This document shows, piece by piece, positions 6,428 through 7,812 of a DNA stretch of 7,812 nt. The stretch is taken from contig NZ_JANJXQ010000251.1 of NCBI RefSeq assembly GCF_024708915.1, forward strand, positions 1-7,812, given 5' to 3'. Below the pieces are notes generated by a model. It saw nothing but the letters and a program-made list of their open reading frames with translations, had not been told where the DNA came from and ran no database searches. The translations under genes were made by a program, and so were the position numbers. The stretch's first letter is position 1. Each line of letters starts with the position of its first letter. This stretch comes from Thiobacillus sp. Lineage in GTDB: Bacteria; Pseudomonadota; Gammaproteobacteria; Burkholderiales; Thiobacillaceae.

Positions 6428-7812
6428 ACTCGGGTAATAGGGTTATCCGCTGACGCACGGAATGGGTTATTCCCGCCGCGTCGAGCCCGCAGCCAGCCAG
6501 CATCGCGGCCGGGTCGCCATGTTCGATAAACGTGTCGGGCAGGCCCAGATGCAGCACCGGCACGGCGAGGCCAAGTCCGGCCAGCACCTCGGCCACCCCC
6601 GCGCCGGCGCCGCCCGCCACCACATTTTCCTCCAGTGTCACCAGCAGGCGGTGGCTGTGCGCCAGTTCGCGCAGCAGGTCCAGGTCCAGCGGTTTCACGA
6701 AGCGCATGTCGGCCACGCTGGCGTCGAGCGCTTCGGCGGCCTGCAGCGCGGGTGCGACCAGGCTGCCGAAGGCGACGAGAGCGACGTCGCGGCCGCGGCG
6801 GCGCAGCAGGCCCTTGCCGATCTCGACCGGATCGAGGCCGGGTTCGATCGCGGCGCCGCTGCCGCTGCCACGCGGATAGCGTACCGCCGAGGGACCGTCG
6901 TGCAGAAAGGCGGTGGTCAACAGGCGGCGGCACTCGTTCTCGTCCGATGGCGCGGCGATCAGCAGGTTAGGGATGCAGCGCAGGAAGGAGAGGTCGAAGC
7001 TGCCGGCGTGGGTGGGGCCGTCGGCGCCGACCAGGCCGGCGCGGTCGATCGCCAGCATTACCGGCAGGTCTTGCAGGGCGACGTCGTGGATCAGTTGGTC
7101 GTAGGCGCGCTGCAGGAAGGTCGAATAGATTGCCACCACCGGTTTGACGCCTTCGCAGGCCAGCCCGGCGGCGAAGGTCAGCGCGTGCTGTTCGGCGATG
7201 CCGACGTCGAAATAGCGCTTCGGGTAATCCTGCGAGAAGCGCACCAGCCCGGAGCCTTCGCGCATTGCCGGCGTGATGCCGACCAGCCGCGTGTCGGCGG
7301 CGGCCATGTCGCACAGCCAGTCGCCGAATACCTGGGTGTAGGTGGGCTTGCCGCCGGTTTTTTCGGCGACGCCTGCGGCCGGGTCAAAGCACGCCACGCC
7401 GTGATACAGGCAGGGGTTGGTTTCTGCGGGCTCATAGCCTTTGCCCTTGCGGGTGACTACATGCAGAAATTGCGGGCCGCTCAACTGCTTGATGTTGCCC
7501 AGCGTTTCCAGCAGCACGTCGAGGTCGTGGCCGTCGATCGGACCGATGTAGTTGAAGCCGAATTCCTCGAACAGGGTGCCCGGCGTCACCATGCCCTTCA
7601 TGTGTTCCTCGGCGCGTTTGGCGAGCTCGCGAATCGGCGGCGCGACGGACAGGACTCTTTCGCCGGCGCGGCGGGCCGCCGCGTAGAACTTGCCGGACAT
7701 CATGCGCGCCAGGTAGTTGTTGAGCGCGCCGACGTTGGGCGAAATCGACATGTCGTTGTCGTTCAGCACCACCAGCAGGGGCAGGTCGGTGGCGCCGGCA
7801 TTGTTGAGCGCC
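6426..7812 (-). CDS. dxs: 1-deoxy-D-xylulose-5-phosphate synthase, N-terminal part outside window
   Basis: DXS condenses pyruvate and glyceraldehyde 3-phosphate, using thiamine diphosphate, into DXP, the entry point of the MEP isoprenoid pathway and a precursor for thiamine and pyridoxal. The window holds 461 codons to the TAG stop; the family is about 620 residues, so about 160 N-terminal residues lie beyond the right edge. The visible part opens with [20 protein letters not shown], the end of the ThDP-binding domain. It continues through [12 protein letters not shown], the linker, and the pyrimidine-binding domain with [10 protein letters not shown], whose catalytic Glu is encoded at 7191-7193. 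[15 protein letters not shown] and [10 protein letters not shown] follow, then the C-terminal transketolase-like domain. A GTG at 7770-7772 is an internal valine, not a start, because the conserved sequence continues upstream to the edge. No frameshift is seen. Confidence 0.96.
   Translation of the reverse strand, partial: ALNNAGATDLPLLVVLNDNDMSISPNVGALNNYLARMMSGKFYAAARRAGERVLSVAPPIRELAKRAEEHMKGMVTPGTLFEEFGFNYIGPIDGHDLDVLLETLGNIKQLSGPQFLHVVTRKGKGYEPAETNPCLYHGVACFDPAAGVAEKTGGKPTYTQVFGDWLCDMAAADTRLVGITPAMREGSGLVRFSQDYPKRYFDVGIAEQHALTFAAGLACEGVKPVVAIYSTFLQRAYDQLIHDVALQDLPVMLAIDRAGLVGADGPTHAGSFDLSFLRCIPNLLIAAPSDENECRRLLTTAFLHDGPSAVRYPRGSGSGAAIEPGLDPVEIGKGLLRRRGRDVALVAFGSLVAPALQAAEALDASVADMRFVKPLDLDLLRELAHSHRLLVTLEENVVAGGAGAGVAEVLAGLGLAVPVLHLGLPDTFIEHGDPAAMLAGCGLDAAGITHSVRQRITLLPE

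Noticed and set aside
7770..7772. GTG as start of a short DXS
   Set aside because: Conserved DXS sequence ([13 protein letters not shown]) continues in frame upstream to the window edge, so this is an internal valine codon.
1..7812. Mobile element, CRISPR, toxin-antitoxin, phage or defence system
   Set aside because: I found no transposase, integrase, regularly spaced repeats, small toxin-antitoxin pair or target-site duplication. All recognised genes are core or energy metabolism with similar base composition.

Overview
The window holds chromosomal metabolic genes of what looks like a sulfur-oxidising betaproteobacterium. Thiobacillus, Sulfuritalea or a Gallionellaceae relative would fit, but the genus is inferred from gene content and not proven. 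The clues are a sat-aprB-aprA cluster of the dissimilatory type, a high-GC background, a DTG-type retropepsin with an N-terminal GspC/PilP-like segment (a combination I associate with Betaproteobacteria), and ordinary folE2 and dxs genes. There are no tRNAs, rRNAs, insertion sequences, CRISPR arrays or other signs of mobile DNA.

Layout. Positions 1-3424 (minus strand) carry the operon for indirect sulfite oxidation: sat (ATP sulfurylase), a 181-nt hairpin-rich gap, aprB (2 x [4Fe-4S] subunit) and aprA (FAD subunit, running off the left edge). AprBA oxidises sulfite plus AMP to adenosine 5'-phosphosulfate (APS). Sat then turns APS plus pyrophosphate into sulfate and ATP, so the cluster does substrate-level phosphorylation. 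A strong two-way terminator at 3545-3573 separates this operon from a small unrecognised, probably all-helical protein (3590-4003) that has its own promoter and ribosome site.

Positions 4110-5469 hold a head-to-head pair: a stand-alone class I glutamine amidotransferase (minus) and an exported retropepsin-like aspartic protease (plus). Their start codons meet within the same few bases, so neither has a conventional intergenic promoter. A perfect 14-bp hairpin at 5487-5518 sits between the retropepsin and the convergent folE2 gene.

Positions 5537-7812 (minus) hold folE2 (GTP cyclohydrolase of the FolE2 family, first step of folate synthesis) and the C-terminal three quarters of dxs (first step of the MEP isoprenoid pathway), which enters from the right edge. 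Between them is a well-formed sigma70-type promoter for folE2, embedded in three AGTTTA repeats that look like an operator.

I see no clearly new multi-gene system here. The best leads are the uncharacterised 137-residue protein beside the sulfite-oxidation operon, the structured sat-aprB spacer, the zero-gap divergent pair, and the repeat-laden folE2 promoter.
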